Of a DNA stretch of 64,000 nucleotides, positions 54,747-63,508 are shown one piece after another. A program made the translations under genes and the position numbers. Under the pieces are notes generated by a model. It made no database searches. It had not been told where the DNA came from and saw nothing but the letters and a program-made list of their open reading frames with translations. Position 1 is the stretch's first letter. Each line of letters opens with the position of its first letter. Source of the DNA: JAPOUP01 sp965201085 (lineage in GTDB: Bacteria > Pseudomonadota > Alphaproteobacteria > Rhodobacterales > Rhodobacteraceae); contig CBDAVS010000047.1 in the NCBI GenBank assembly GCA_965201085.1, forward strand, positions 232,232-296,231, given 5' to 3'.

Positions 54747-56442
54747 TAGTGTCCGCCAAAAAACCGCGTGTTTTTCCGGGGATCGGGCCGAATCCGGCGG
54801 ACTCCGGCTTCACGGGGCCGTGGCCGGGCCCGTCGGAGCGCCGCCCGGGGCTTCGACGGGACGGTCGGTGGCGGGAACATATGGTGAACATCTGAGCCTC
54901 CGCCGGCCCGCGGGCACGCCGGTCCGGGCCCCGCAGCGGCGGGGAGCATGGGGCGCTCCCTCGCCGGCGGCATCAGGCCGGGGCGGTGGACGTTCGCGGC
55001 CAGCACCGCCAGCGCCACGGCGCCGGCGAAACCCTTCTTTCCGTGGCTCCGCACCCGGTCGAGGCCACGGTGCTCCAGGTTGTTGATCGCCGACCCGACG
55101 GCGGCGTGGGCGCGCCGCGCCTCGCGGAACGCCTCCCCGCTTTCCCGGACACGGTCCGCCTTCGACAGCCTGCCTTTCCGCGGCATGGCGTCGGCTCCAG
55201 CATCCCGGCAGGCCCCAGCCGGTCCGGGGGGCTGTGCAGACCACGGTCGAAGCTCACCACCGACAGGTCGGGGAACCGGGCCCGCGCCTCCCCGCCCATG
55301 GGGACCGCCACGTCCACGTCGCTCCCCTCCCACATCACCGAATGGTGCGGGAGGAATCCGTGACGGTCCTCAAGGAGGCGGACCGGAACGCCGGGCTCCA
55401 CCGGGCCCCCGGCCTTTCCCTTCGATATCCAGCGGGTGTGCGGCTCGAATATCGGGTACACCTTCCCGCGGTGCGGGATCGTCTCTCCCTTCAGGATCCG
55501 CCGTCCGGTCAGGTCCGCCTGGTGCCTGACATGGCCGATGAAGCCCCGGATACTGTCCGATGAGCCCGGGATGCCCAACATACCGTCGATCTCCGCGCAG
55601 CTGGCCTCCGCCCTGTCCGCCAGCTTCAGGGCGAGCCGGAGCAGCGCCTCCACGTCCCTCGGGCGGGAGTTGGCGAGCCGTGACGTGGCCACCCGGAGGT
55701 AGCCTTTCCGGAGCTTTCCGCAAAGGTATTCCTTCCGCCGCCAGCCGCGTGGCCCCAGCCCCCCGCAGGCCCGGGACACGTCCCGGACCATGCACCGCGC
55801 CGCGTCCATCGGCAGGCTGCGGTCGGTCGGATGGTGGACGTCGGTCCCGGCCACGAAGGAATGACGGCGGCCGCGCGACGCGGCGCCAGGCTTTTTTCCG
55901 GCCACCCTGTGGCCCCTCTCCACGAACATCCTTCCGACCTCGGCGAGGAGTTCCGGCGTGAGGAGCGACACGTTGTCAACCAGACGCTGGTATCCGTATC
56001 CGTCCACGTCCCATGATCCGTGGCCCGGCCTTCGGCCTTCGCCGGATCGGGATGTGTTGGTTCGCCAGTTCCTGAAGCCGGTCGAAACCGCACCCGGGAC
56101 CCTGCTTCACGACCCCCGGCACCAGGATGGTCAACGGTTCCATCCCCGGCCTGCCGACCCGGCGGCTCCTTCCGGGCAGCACCATCCTGCCCGGAAGCCG
56201 GAACAGCCGCTTTCGGGTCCCTTCGTCGCTGTAGAGGTCCTGGAGGCCGATCAGGATCGCCGGGATGTCGTCCCTCGATTTCACGGTCGGCCTGATCCTC
56301 CTGATGTCGGGGGCGCCGGGCCGCCGCTGGGTGTCGTGGACCTTGCGCATGGGGGGCTCCTGAAGGGGAGGATTGGCGGATTCCGCGGCATACCCTGACT
56401 GCCATATCCGGTGATTCTTCGCAAGGCGGATTCCGTCATTTA
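54747..56442 (-). mobile_element. ISNCY-like element copy C, degenerate
   Basis: The outer end at 54747 begins TAGTGTCCGCCAAAAAACC, matching copy A. The other end is cut at CCGTCATTTA (56442), where the inverted repeat of the IS1595-type transposon begins, whereas copy B continues there. A deletion of about 60 bases just after the transposase gene removes its stop codon. Confidence 0.75.
54930..56350 (-). pseudogene. ISNCY-like transposase, several lesions (copy C)
   Basis: The start MRKVHDTQRRPGAPDIRRIR at 56350 is frameshifted after LQELANQH; the main part is read from 56007 down (GYGYQRLVDNVSLLTPELLAEV). The conserved core has changed to FVAGTDVHHPTDRSL, with the Glu of ETDVH replaced by Gly. 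The same one-base deletion as in copy B occurs at GMLEP. The natural stop is deleted, and the frame runs on through PAAAGPGPACPRAGG. Confidence 0.75.
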
Positions 56443-56505
56443 GGGGATTATGTAGCAAAGTGCCGAACGCGGCTGTGCCGGACTCCAGTAACCGGCTAGC
56501 CGTGT

Positions 56506-56688
56506 TCATTCCGGTTTGTCCACATATTTAATCTTGACGGGTTTGCATAGCGCGTCAACGGCTTTCTCAAAAGACGCGTTGACCCGCATATCCGCATGTA
56601 ATTCCGGCTTGCTTATACGATAATCGCTCTTGGCAATCCGGACTTCCCTAGGCTCAACCTTCTCTCTTTTCATGATCAACTCCGTCAT
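56506..56688 (-). CDS. small protein of 60 residues, last gene of the IS1595-type transposon
   Basis: ATG at 56688 follows GGAGGAAATCAA, an excellent ribosome-binding site, 14 bases after the HNH frame ends. The product MTELIMKREKVEPREVRIAK... is highly charged with a lysine-rich end (VKIKYVDKPE) and no recognisable domain. It is inside the transposon ends and co-directional with the methyltransferase-HNH gene. A role as partner or regulator is speculation. The strong translation signal is the main evidence that it is a gene. Confidence 0.55.
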   Translation of the reverse strand: MTELIMKREKVEPREVRIAKSDYRISKPELHADMRVNASFEKAVDALCKPVKIKYVDKPE

Positions 56689-56702
56689 TTGATTTCCTCC
56701 TG

Positions 56703-57698
56703 TTACGCCGCGAGCCTCGAGATCAGGTATTCCATGCCCCTGTTTCCCTTGACCGAGTTGCAGCGTCCGCACAGAAGCTGGAGGTTCCCGATGTGGTCTG
56801 TCCCTCCCCTGGATCGCGGAATGATATGGTCGACCGTGAGGTTCGGCAACTGGAAGTGCGTTTTGCATCCGTTGCAGTTACCGCCCTGCTCGCCATACAG
56901 AAGCCGTCTGTTCCTCACGTCATTGTAGCGGATCAGTGTCCCGATATCGGTGCGCTGCGGGATGTCCGTGCGGTTGACCACCGTATGGTGCGCGAACATG
57001 CCAAGCTCATTCCTGAGCCGCAGCAGCACCAGTTCAGCGGCCTTCGGCGAGACGTCAATCCCAACCCATTACCGGTTAAGGTCCTGCGCCGCTATGCACG
57101 CCGTCGCGCAGCCGCAGAACGGGTCCAGAACCATGTCGCCCTCGTTGGAACTCGCGGCGATGATCCTTTCAGGAAGTGAACGGGGTTTCTGTGTGGGGTA
57201 GCCCGTGCGCTCGCTTTTCAGCCGTCCCACCGGTGAGAATTCAGGCCACCAGGTTTCCGGCACCTTTCCCAGATCTATGTAGTGGTTTCGCAGCGACTGG
57301 GTAAGAGGGTCGGAAATGGCCGCGCCTTTCCTGTTGGTATTGAGTGCCTTATGAGGAATTCTCACCGCATCGGCGTTGAACGTCCAGTTGTTGCCTCCGC
57401 CGCTGTACCATAGCAGGGTATCATGCTTGCGGTTGAACTGCCGCATTTTTGGGGAACCCGGACCGGTGTAGCACCATACGATCTCGTTCCTGAACGCCCG
57501 TCGACCGAACACGGCGTCCATGACCAGTTTGAGATAGTGGCTCATGGTCGGATCGCAGTGGAGATAGATGGATCCGGTGGGTTTTAGGATGCGCCGCATT
57601 TCAAGGAGCCGCGCGGCCATGTAGATCAGGTCAACAGACGCGCCGTTCATGCCTCGCATGATCGGGAGATTGTCGCCGGTCCATACGGTCTGGTTGGA
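56703..57698 (-). pseudogene. DNA methyltransferase-HNH endonuclease fusion, passenger gene, inactivated
   Basis: One frame reads VWTGDNLPIMRGMNGASVDLIY, then LLEMRRILKPTGSIYLHCDPTMSHYLKL, then YPTQKPRSLPERII and VLDPFCGCATACIAAQ: an adenine/cytosine-N4 methyltransferase with the SAM motif DPFCG at the end. TAA at 57069 interrupts LNR-stop-WVGIDVSPKAAEL, after which the same frame continues to an HNH domain (NCNGCKTHFQ, LTVDHIIPRSRGGTDHIGNLQLLCGRCN). The catalytic DPPF/Y expected after VDLIY is absent, as if about 75 codons were deleted in frame. No proper start codon is visible. Confidence 0.8.
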
Positions 57699-57716
57699 TC
57701 AGTTAGCTTCCACCGA

Positions 57717-58691
57717 TCAGTGCCTCGCCCCGGACGGCAGTCCGTTGTCTGCGATCAGTTCCCTGTAGCGCAGCCGCTTACCAACCCCGGCGTCCGCTAT
57801 TGCGGCCATGATGCATATCGTGTCCCCTTCACGAAGGTTGTGGCGCGTTACGAACTCATCCACATACCGATGCATGTGCTTTCTGCTGAACTTGTGGAAG
57901 GTGCCTTTGTGCGCCCGCTTGAGCATCGCCCAGAACGACTCTACGCCATTCGTATGCGCGTCGCCCTGCACGTATTCGCCGGAGCTGTGTCTTACGCTTT
58001 CATGCCTACGTCTGATTCCGACATAGCCTTTCGCGTCGTCGGTGTAGACCTGCGCTTTCGGTTCGGTGCGCTCCTCGACGAATCCCTGAAGCGTCTTCGC
58101 CTTTGTGTCCGCCACCACCTTGGCGGCAACCTGGTTGGTCTCCCGATCCTTCACCCCGACAACCACCGTCTTGCCAACCGTTCCACGTCCGGCCTTCAGT
58201 CTGTCTTTCGCGTGCTTGTTCCGTTCCCTGCCGCCCATATAGGTTTCGTCGGCTTCCACCGGTCCCGCGAACACGGGGTTTTCTTCGGCAAGGGCAACCC
58301 TTAGGCGATGCGCAAGGAACCATGCCGAACGCTGGTTGATGTTCAGATCCCGATGCAGCTTCATGGACGACACGCTTTTCAGGCTTGTTGACAGAAGATA
58401 TGTGGCGATCATCCATACCTGGAAGCCCAGCTTTGAGCTTTCCATCACCGTTCCCGTTTTGGCGCTGAAGCGTTTTGCGCATTCCTTCGATCGGCAACGG
58501 TATGGCATGGACTTGTGCTTCGCGCCCGTCTGGACATTCTTCGATCCGCAGTGGGGGCATTCAATACCATTCGGCCACCGCCGATTTACGAACCATGCCT
58601 CCGCCGTAGCGTCGTCCGGAAACCTCTGGAAAAGCTGGATAATGCTGATCCCGTTTCGGTCTGATTTTCCGGCTGTGCAATGACGCGACAT
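57717..58691 (-). CDS. IS1595-family transposase (ISXO2-like)
   Basis: The N-terminal zinc ribbon IECPHCGSKNVQ ... YRCRSKECAKRF is followed by an ISXO2-like DDE domain. VEADETYMGGRERNKH carries the first Asp/Glu region, VYTDDAKGYVGI the second Asp, and HTNGVESFWAMLKRAHKGTFHKFSRKHMHRYVDEFVTRHN the terminal Asn-x-Glu helix. It has about 324 residues from ATG 58691, which is preceded by GGGGAGACGAATT. It appears intact and lies inside the 25-bp inverted repeats. Confidence 0.93.
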   Translation of the reverse strand: MSRHCTAGKSDRNGISIIQLFQRFPDDATAEAWFVNRRWPNGIECPHCGSKNVQTGAKHKSMPYRCRSKECAKRFSAKTGTVMESSKLGFQVWMIATYLLSTSLKSVSSMKLHRDLNINQRSAWFLAHRLRVALAEENPVFAGPVEADETYMGGRERNKHAKDRLKAGRGTVGKTVVVGVKDRETNQVAAKVVADTKAKTLQGFVEERTEPKAQVYTDDAKGYVGIRRRHESVRHSSGEYVQGDAHTNGVESFWAMLKRAHKGTFHKFSRKHMHRYVDEFVTRHNLREGDTICIMAAIADAGVGKRLRYRELIADNGLPSGARH

Positions 58692-58707
58692 AATTCGTCT
58701 CCCCAAG

Positions 58708-58719
58708 TGACAATTGTCA
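58708..58719. promoter_or_regulatory. 12-bp palindrome upstream of the IS1595-type transposase
   Basis: TGACAATTGTCA is a perfect palindrome 16 bases upstream of the transposase start, between it and the inverted repeat. A further hairpin (AGTGCCGAA 58731-58739 with TTCGGCACT 58754-58762) overlaps the transposon end. They may be a transposase or repressor binding site; this is inferred from position only. Confidence 0.4.
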
Positions 58720-58856
58720 ATTTAGAGAAGAGTGCCGAAACCGTCAACCCCTCTTCGGCACTTTTCTACATAATCCCCAAAGAAAAACAGTCCTGGATGC
58801 GATGCCGCTACATTGGCTCCACTTGCGTCCGGTCCCCGGCGGTGGCAGTCTTTGCT

Positions 58857-60662
58857 ATGGCCAAATCCATTCCCTCCCGTTCACAGGCAACCCCGCGCCT
58901 CATCGCTGTCGCCGCTGGCCGCGAACCCGCCGACCTGGTCCTCCGGGGCGGCATCTGGGTGAATGTCCACAGCCGCGAAACGCTTCGGGGGCAGGACATC
59001 GCGATCACCGAAGGCCGGTTCGCCTATTGCGGCCCCGACGCCTCGCACTGTGTCGGGCCGGAAACGCAGGTCATCGACGCCGATGGCATGTTCATGGTTC
59101 CCGGACTCTGCGACGGGCACATGCACATAGAATCCGGCATGCTCACGCCCGCCGAATTCGCCCGCGCCGTGATTCCCCATGGAACCACGACGATGTTCAC
59201 CGACCCGCACGAAATCGCCAACGTACTCGGACTGCGCGGCGTTCGGCTGATGCATGACGAAGCGATGATCCAGCCGATCAACATCCTCACCCAGATGCCA
59301 AGCTGCGCTCCCAGCGCCCCCGGGCTGGAAACCACCGGCTTCGAAATCAAACCGGAGGATGTCGCGGAAGCGATGGTATGGCCAGGTATTGTGGGTCTGG
59401 GGGAGATGATGAATTTCCCCGGTGTGATCGCTGGCGACACCAAGATGCTCGCGGAAATCGCCGCAACCCAAACCGCCGGAAAGACGGTCGGTGGACACTA
59501 CGCATCGCCGGATCTTGGTCCTGCATTCCATGCCTATGCCGCCGGTGGACCGGAGGACGACCACGAGGGCACGCGGGAAACCGATGCCATGGCGCGCATC
59601 CGACAGGGAATGTGCGCGATGCTACGACTCGGATCGGCTTGGTATGACGTCGAAAAACAGATCACGGTCGTGACCGAACGGCATCTGGATTCCCGCAATG
59701 TGATCCTATGTACCGATGACTGCCATTCCGGTACGCTCGTCAATGACGGCCATATGAACCGGGTTGTCCGTCACGCCATCGAATGCGGCTGCGCTCCGCT
59801 GGTCGCTCTGCAGATGGCGACCATAAACACCGCCACCCATTTTGCGCTGGAGCGGGAACTCGGTTCCATCGCGCCCGGGCGTCGCGCCGATCTGTTCCTG
59901 ACCTCGGACCTGAATACCCTGCCCGTGCATCGCGTCATCGCCCGAGGCCAAACTGTGGCGCTGGAAGGCGAGATGCTGGTGGACTGCCCTCATCTCGACT
60001 GGCCAGCTGATACCCGGAACACCGTCCACCTGTGCAGGCCACTCAAAGCCGGGGACTTCGTCATCCGCGCACCAAAGGGCGCGAGCGGAGTCACCGCAAG
60101 AGTGATCGGTGTTGTGGAAAACCAGGCGCCGACCGAGGCGCTGACGGTCGAACTTCAGGTGCGCGACGGCGCGATAGCGAGCGATGAGGCCAAGGACGTC
60201 TGCCGGATCGCGCTGGTCGAGCGCCACCGGGCCACGGGCGGAGTTACGAATGCCTTCGTTTCTGGATTCGGATATACGGGGCGCATGGCGATTGCCTCCA
60301 CCGTCGCGCATGACAGCCATCACATGATCGTCGTCGGCACCTCACGCGATGACATGGCCCGAGCCGCCAATCGCCTGGGCGAGGTTGGAGGAGGAATCAC
60401 GGTCTGGCGCGACGGACAGGAAGTCGCATTGGTTGAACTGCCTATCGCCGGGCTTATGTCAGATGAGCGGGCACCCCTGGTTGCGGCGAAAGCCCGGAAA
60501 ATGACCGAAGCGATGCGGGCCTGCGGCTGCAGGCTCAACAATGCCTTTATGCAGCATTCGCTGTTGGCGCTGGTCGTGATCCCCGAACTCCGCATTTCCG
60601 ATATGGGCCTGATCGACGTTACGAAATTCGAAATCACCGACCTGTTGGCGTCGGTTCAATGA
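58857..60662 (+). CDS. ade: adenine deaminase
   Basis: It converts adenine to hypoxanthine and ammonia in purine salvage. The amidohydrolase metal site is in GLCDGHMHIESGMLTPAEFARAVIPHGTTTMFTDPHEIANVLG (about residues 80-122), later HYASPDL, and CTDDCHSGTLVNDGHMN. The C-terminal family motif AHDSHHMIVVGTSRDDMARAANRL is present. ATG at 58857 (MAKSIPSRSQATPRLIAVAAG) is chosen; the frame is open further upstream, but into the transposon. About 601 residues. It overlaps the AMP nucleosidase gene by four bases. The transposon ends only 78 bases before the start, so the native promoter may have been replaced. Confidence 0.93.
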   Translation: MAKSIPSRSQATPRLIAVAAGREPADLVLRGGIWVNVHSRETLRGQDIAITEGRFAYCGPDASHCVGPETQVIDADGMFMVPGLCDGHMHIESGMLTPAEFARAVIPHGTTTMFTDPHEIANVLGLRGVRLMHDEAMIQPINILTQMPSCAPSAPGLETTGFEIKPEDVAEAMVWPGIVGLGEMMNFPGVIAGDTKMLAEIAATQTAGKTVGGHYASPDLGPAFHAYAAGGPEDDHEGTRETDAMARIRQGMCAMLRLGSAWYDVEKQITVVTERHLDSRNVILCTDDCHSGTLVNDGHMNRVVRHAIECGCAPLVALQMATINTATHFALERELGSIAPGRRADLFLTSDLNTLPVHRVIARGQTVALEGEMLVDCPHLDWPADTRNTVHLCRPLKAGDFVIRAPKGASGVTARVIGVVENQAPTEALTVELQVRDGAIASDEAKDVCRIALVERHRATGGVTNAFVSGFGYTGRMAIASTVAHDSHHMIVVGTSRDDMARAANRLGEVGGGITVWRDGQEVALVELPIAGLMSDERAPLVAAKARKMTEAMRACGCRLNNAFMQHSLLALVVIPELRISDMGLIDVTKFEITDLLASVQ

Positions 60663-62142
60663 TTGTCGCGGCACCCAGCTTGCCGGTATCAATCCCGAAA
60701 ACGCCGACGCCGACGCGGTTCTCTGACGCCCGGCAGGCGGTCGATAGACTGATTGAGATATACGAAACCGGAACGACGTTTCTGCGTGACCGGTTCCGGG
60801 AGAGTGCTGGCGAAGATTTTCCCCGAACGCGATTCCGTGCATTCTACCCGGAAATCCGCATCATCACAAAGAGTTTCGACCAGATCGACAGCCGGCTCAG
60901 CTTTGGCCACGTAACCCGACCGGGAACCTACGCCACGACGGTCACGCGTCCCGACCTGTTCCGAAACTACCTCATACAGCAGATCGGGCTGGTGATCGGA
61001 AACCATCGCGAGCCGGTCTCCGTGGGTGTTTCCGATACGCCGATACCGCTACATTTCGCGATGGATCCGGATAGCGGTGTCACCGTTCCGCAGGAAGGAG
61101 CGATGAGATTCTCGCTGCGCGATGTCTTCGACGTTCCCGACCTGTCCACCACCAACGATGATATCGTGAACGGCGGTAGCTTCCCCTATCCGGACGGGGC
61201 GGCACCGCTGGCACCCTTCACGGCGCAGCGGGTTGATTATTCACTGGCCCGTCTGGCGCATTATACAGCGACCGATCCGGAACATTTCCAGAATTTCGTT
61301 CTGTTCACGAACTACCAGTTCTACGTTGAGGTATTCGAGGATTTCGCACGTAATGCGCTTGCCGACGCCACCAGCGGTTACACCTGTTTCATCGGCCCGG
61401 GAAATATCGAGATCACCGGCGCGGGGGACGCCCGTGCGGAACCTGCTAAGATGCCGCAGATGCCGACCTATCATCTGAAGCGACCGAAGGGCGCTGGCAT
61501 AACGCTGGTGAATATCGGCGTAGGTCCATCGAACGCGAAGACGGCCACGACCATATCGCGGTTCTTCGCCCGCATGCCTGGCTGATGGTCGGACACTGTG
61601 CCGGGTTGCGGAATTCGCAGCGGCTTGGCGATTTCGTTCTGGCCCACGCCTATTTGCGCGAGGATCACGTTCTGGACGACGATCTCCCGACCTGGATACC
61701 GATACCGCCCTTGGCCGAGATCCAGATCGCGCTGGAGCGAGCCGTTGCGGAGATCGCCAAACTGGACGGGTTTGAACTGAAGCGCGTAATGCGTACCGGA
61801 ACCGTCGCGACCATTGACAACCGCAATTGGGAACTGCGAGACCAGTCCGGCCCAGTGCAGCGTCTTTCGCAATCGAGAGCCATCGCGCTCGACATGGAAT
61901 CCGCAACGGTCGCCGCCAACGGATATCGTTTCCGGGTCCCTTACGGAACGTTGCTCTGTGTCAGCGACAAGCCGCTGCATGGTGAGTTGAAGCTGCCGGG
62001 CATGGCCAGTGATTTCTACAGGACGCAGGTCGCCAACCATCTCAGAATCGGGATTCGGGCGATGGAATATCTCCGTGAGGCACCGCTGGAGCGCATCCAT
62101 TCCAGAAAACTACGCGGCTTCGAAGAAACCGCGTTCCTCTGA
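60659..62142 (+). pseudogene. amn: AMP nucleosidase, one-base frameshift
   Basis: It would cleave AMP to adenine and ribose 5-phosphate, feeding the adjacent adenine deaminase. The N-terminal domain (RFRAFYPEIRIITKSFDQIDSRLSFGHV) and the catalytic domain (HYATDPEH equivalent, FILFTNYQFYVEVF-like region, then MVGHCAGLRNSQRLGDFVLAHAYLREDHVLDD) are in two frames. At about 61548-61550 the expected continuation of NAKTAT with DHIAVLRPHAWL needs one more base; the present frame ends at FFARMPG. Restoring one base gives about 494 residues, normal for Amn. It is either a recent mutation or a sequence error. Confidence 0.85.
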
Positions 62143-62149
62143 TCGACCG

Positions 62150-62450
62150 AACCCCAGGTATCGAAGTCGGGACCCGCGGAAGTATTTCGCCAACTGGCAC
62201 GGATGCGCGATTCGCCTACTATCCAAAGCCGACCGGCGGGATTTGCGCCGGACAGCGCATTGAGAAAACGGGTTCCGATCCTCAAAATATGATCGCGGGG
62301 ATGGATGTTCGGTCGAAGCACGATAAGTCCGGAATGGGCGTTGGGCGATATATTCGGATGTCTGCAAAATCGGTGTCCAGCCGCGAGAAACAGGTCAGCA
62401 AGATGATCGGAAAGAGTCTCGTCCAGCTTGAACCTCACATCGATATTCAT
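62150..62450 (-). pseudogene. DUF5615 (PIN-like) toxin, internally deleted
   Basis: The start MNIDVRFKLDETLSDHLADLFLAAGH is the N-terminus of the DUF5615 PIN-like family, with the first conserved Asp in LDETL. The middle of the protein is missing: the sequence jumps to what reads in another frame as DTDFADIRIY, then in the first frame HSGLIVLRPNIHPRDHILRIGTRFLNAL and GRLWIVGESRIR. It lies just downstream of, and overlaps, the DUF433 frame, the usual antitoxin-toxin order. It is clearly non-functional. Confidence 0.6.
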
Positions 62451-62676
62451 GCCAATGGAATTCGAAGACCCGCTCGTTGGCCAATGCCGCGGCATTGCAA
62501 AGTGCCGCTTGTACAGCCCCACGGGAACCGGAAGGATAGCTTTCCGAGATCTCCTCTGCATCCATGCCAGCCGCCAGATTATCCAGCACCGCTGTCACCA
62601 GCACGCGGGTACCCGCGATTCATGCGTCGCCATGACAGATTTCAGGGCCGGCGGTAATGTTACCGCGCCAATTCAT
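62395..62676 (-). pseudogene. DUF433 antitoxin with an in-frame stop
   Basis: From ATG 62676 (preceded by AAAGGCGAG) the frame reads MNWRGNITAGPEICHGDA, then TGA at 62620-62622, then IAGTRVLVTAVLDNLAAGMDAEEISESYPSGSRGAVQAALCNAAALANERV. This is the DUF433 pattern (HGxxCIxGTRV ... LAAGM ... YP), where the stop sits in place of the usual Cys codon (TGC to TGA). Such proteins are predicted antitoxins of DUF5615 toxins. One base change would restore it. Confidence 0.65.
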
Positions 62677-63155
62677 ATTTCTCGCCTTTCAGGTCGTGAA
62701 AGCGTTGGAGCCCCTATTCAGTGAAGCCACCCCACTTCCGTACACCCGCACAATCATATACTCTCGCCAATCAAGCACCAAGAGTTATCGTAACGCGATC
62801 ATCCTGAAACCGAGGGCGACACAGCCTGCGGTACTTTCCTGTTTCACCGCAAAGGTATAGGTGCGATGCCACGCAGAGTGCCGTTCGCAAGAGTCTCAGT
62901 GCGAAAATTCTCCATTCGCCGAATCATTCCTTCGGCCCCGCTTTCGACCTCACAGCCGCGAGCAGGTAAAAATACACTGAACCCAGTGTCGGGATTTATT
63001 GGGAATGATGGTGAATATACCGGGCAAAGACATTGGATTCCCGGAAAGTGCGAGGATTCAGCAAATGAATTTAGCTTTCGGAATTGCACAAAACCCGAAA
63101 TTACTCTAGGCAACCCGGCGACCCGCCGATGATGCGGGAAATGAGGAGATCATAC
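62677..63155. other. intergenic region upstream of the HU gene
   Basis: I see no supported gene here. It is less GC-rich than its surroundings and should contain the HU promoter. A TTGCAC at 63084-63089 is a possible -35 element, but I find no convincing -10 at the right distance. Confidence 0.5.
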
Positions 63156-63443
63156 ATGGCTAAACCAATGACAAAATCCCAGCTCGTAGCCGCACTGGCC
63201 GAGGAAATGGGTGCAGACAAAAAAACGGCGAGCGGTGCGCTTGACGCCATCATCGGCATCATCACCCGGGAAGTATCGGGTGGCGGTGCGGTCACCCTCC
63301 CCGGTATCGGTAAATTCCACTGCCGAGAGCGCCCGAAACGCATGGTTCGCAATCCATCCACCGGGGAGCAGTTCTGGAAGGAAGCCGACAAAGTCGTCAG
63401 GGTTACCATCGCCAAGGCACTTAAGGACAGCGTAAACGGCTGA
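63156..63443 (+). CDS. HU-family DNA-binding protein
   Basis: This is a nucleoid protein of 95 residues. The N-terminal helices (MTKSQLVAALAEEMGADKKTASGALDAIIGIITREVSGG) and the beta-arm region (GAVTLPGIGKFHCRERPKRMVRNPSTGEQFWKEADKVVRVTIAKALKD) are typical. The arm sequence around RNPSTGEQF is where HU inserts the intercalating proline (NP). The start is ATG 63156 with GAGGAGATCATAC in front; the longer upstream frame is not supported. It is a single-gene unit with its own terminator. Confidence 0.95.
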   Translation: MAKPMTKSQLVAALAEEMGADKKTASGALDAIIGIITREVSGGGAVTLPGIGKFHCRERPKRMVRNPSTGEQFWKEADKVVRVTIAKALKDSVNG

Positions 63444-63466
63444 ACCATCAATCCTCCGAAGCCTGG

Positions 63467-63496
63467 ACAGAACCGCCTTGAAGGCGGTTCTGTTTA
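63467..63496 (+). terminator. rho-independent terminator after the HU gene
   Basis: ACAGAACCGCC (63467-63477) and GGCGGTTCTGT (63483-63493) form a perfect 11-bp stem with a small loop, followed by TTTAT. Its position 24 bases after the HU stop makes it the HU terminator. It also separates HU from the transporter gene that follows. Confidence 0.88.
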
Positions 63497-63508
63497 TCTG
63501 AGGCGACC

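Larger units (their letters stand above)
56443..58778 (-). mobile_element. IS1595-type transposon carrying a methyltransferase-HNH passenger gene
   Basis: The two ends are 25-bp inverted repeats with 24 identities (56443-56467 and 58754-58778), beginning GGGGATTATGTAG. Between them, all on the minus strand, lie the transposase, a methyltransferase-HNH gene and a 60-residue ORF. Total length is 2336 bp. No 8-bp target repeat is visible: left flank GTCATTTA, right flank AAAGAAAA. GGGG-starting ends and passenger genes are known in the IS1595 family. Confidence 0.8.

Noticed and set aside
30190..56442. A composite transposon formed by the ISNCY-like copies around the defence operon
   Set aside because: Every copy is truncated or frameshifted, their intact ends do not form a matching outer pair, and no flanking duplication is visible.
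56703..57029. Stand-alone HNH endonuclease gene
   Set aside because: The frame is continuous in phase with the methyltransferase frame apart from one TAA, so it is the tail of a fusion, not a separate gene.
58779..58800. Continuation of ISNCY-like copy C beyond the IS1595-type transposon
   Set aside because: GAAAAACAGTCCTGG resembles the copy B sequence GAAAAAACAGTGACCTGG, but the match is short and no target duplication supports insertion of the transposon into the element.
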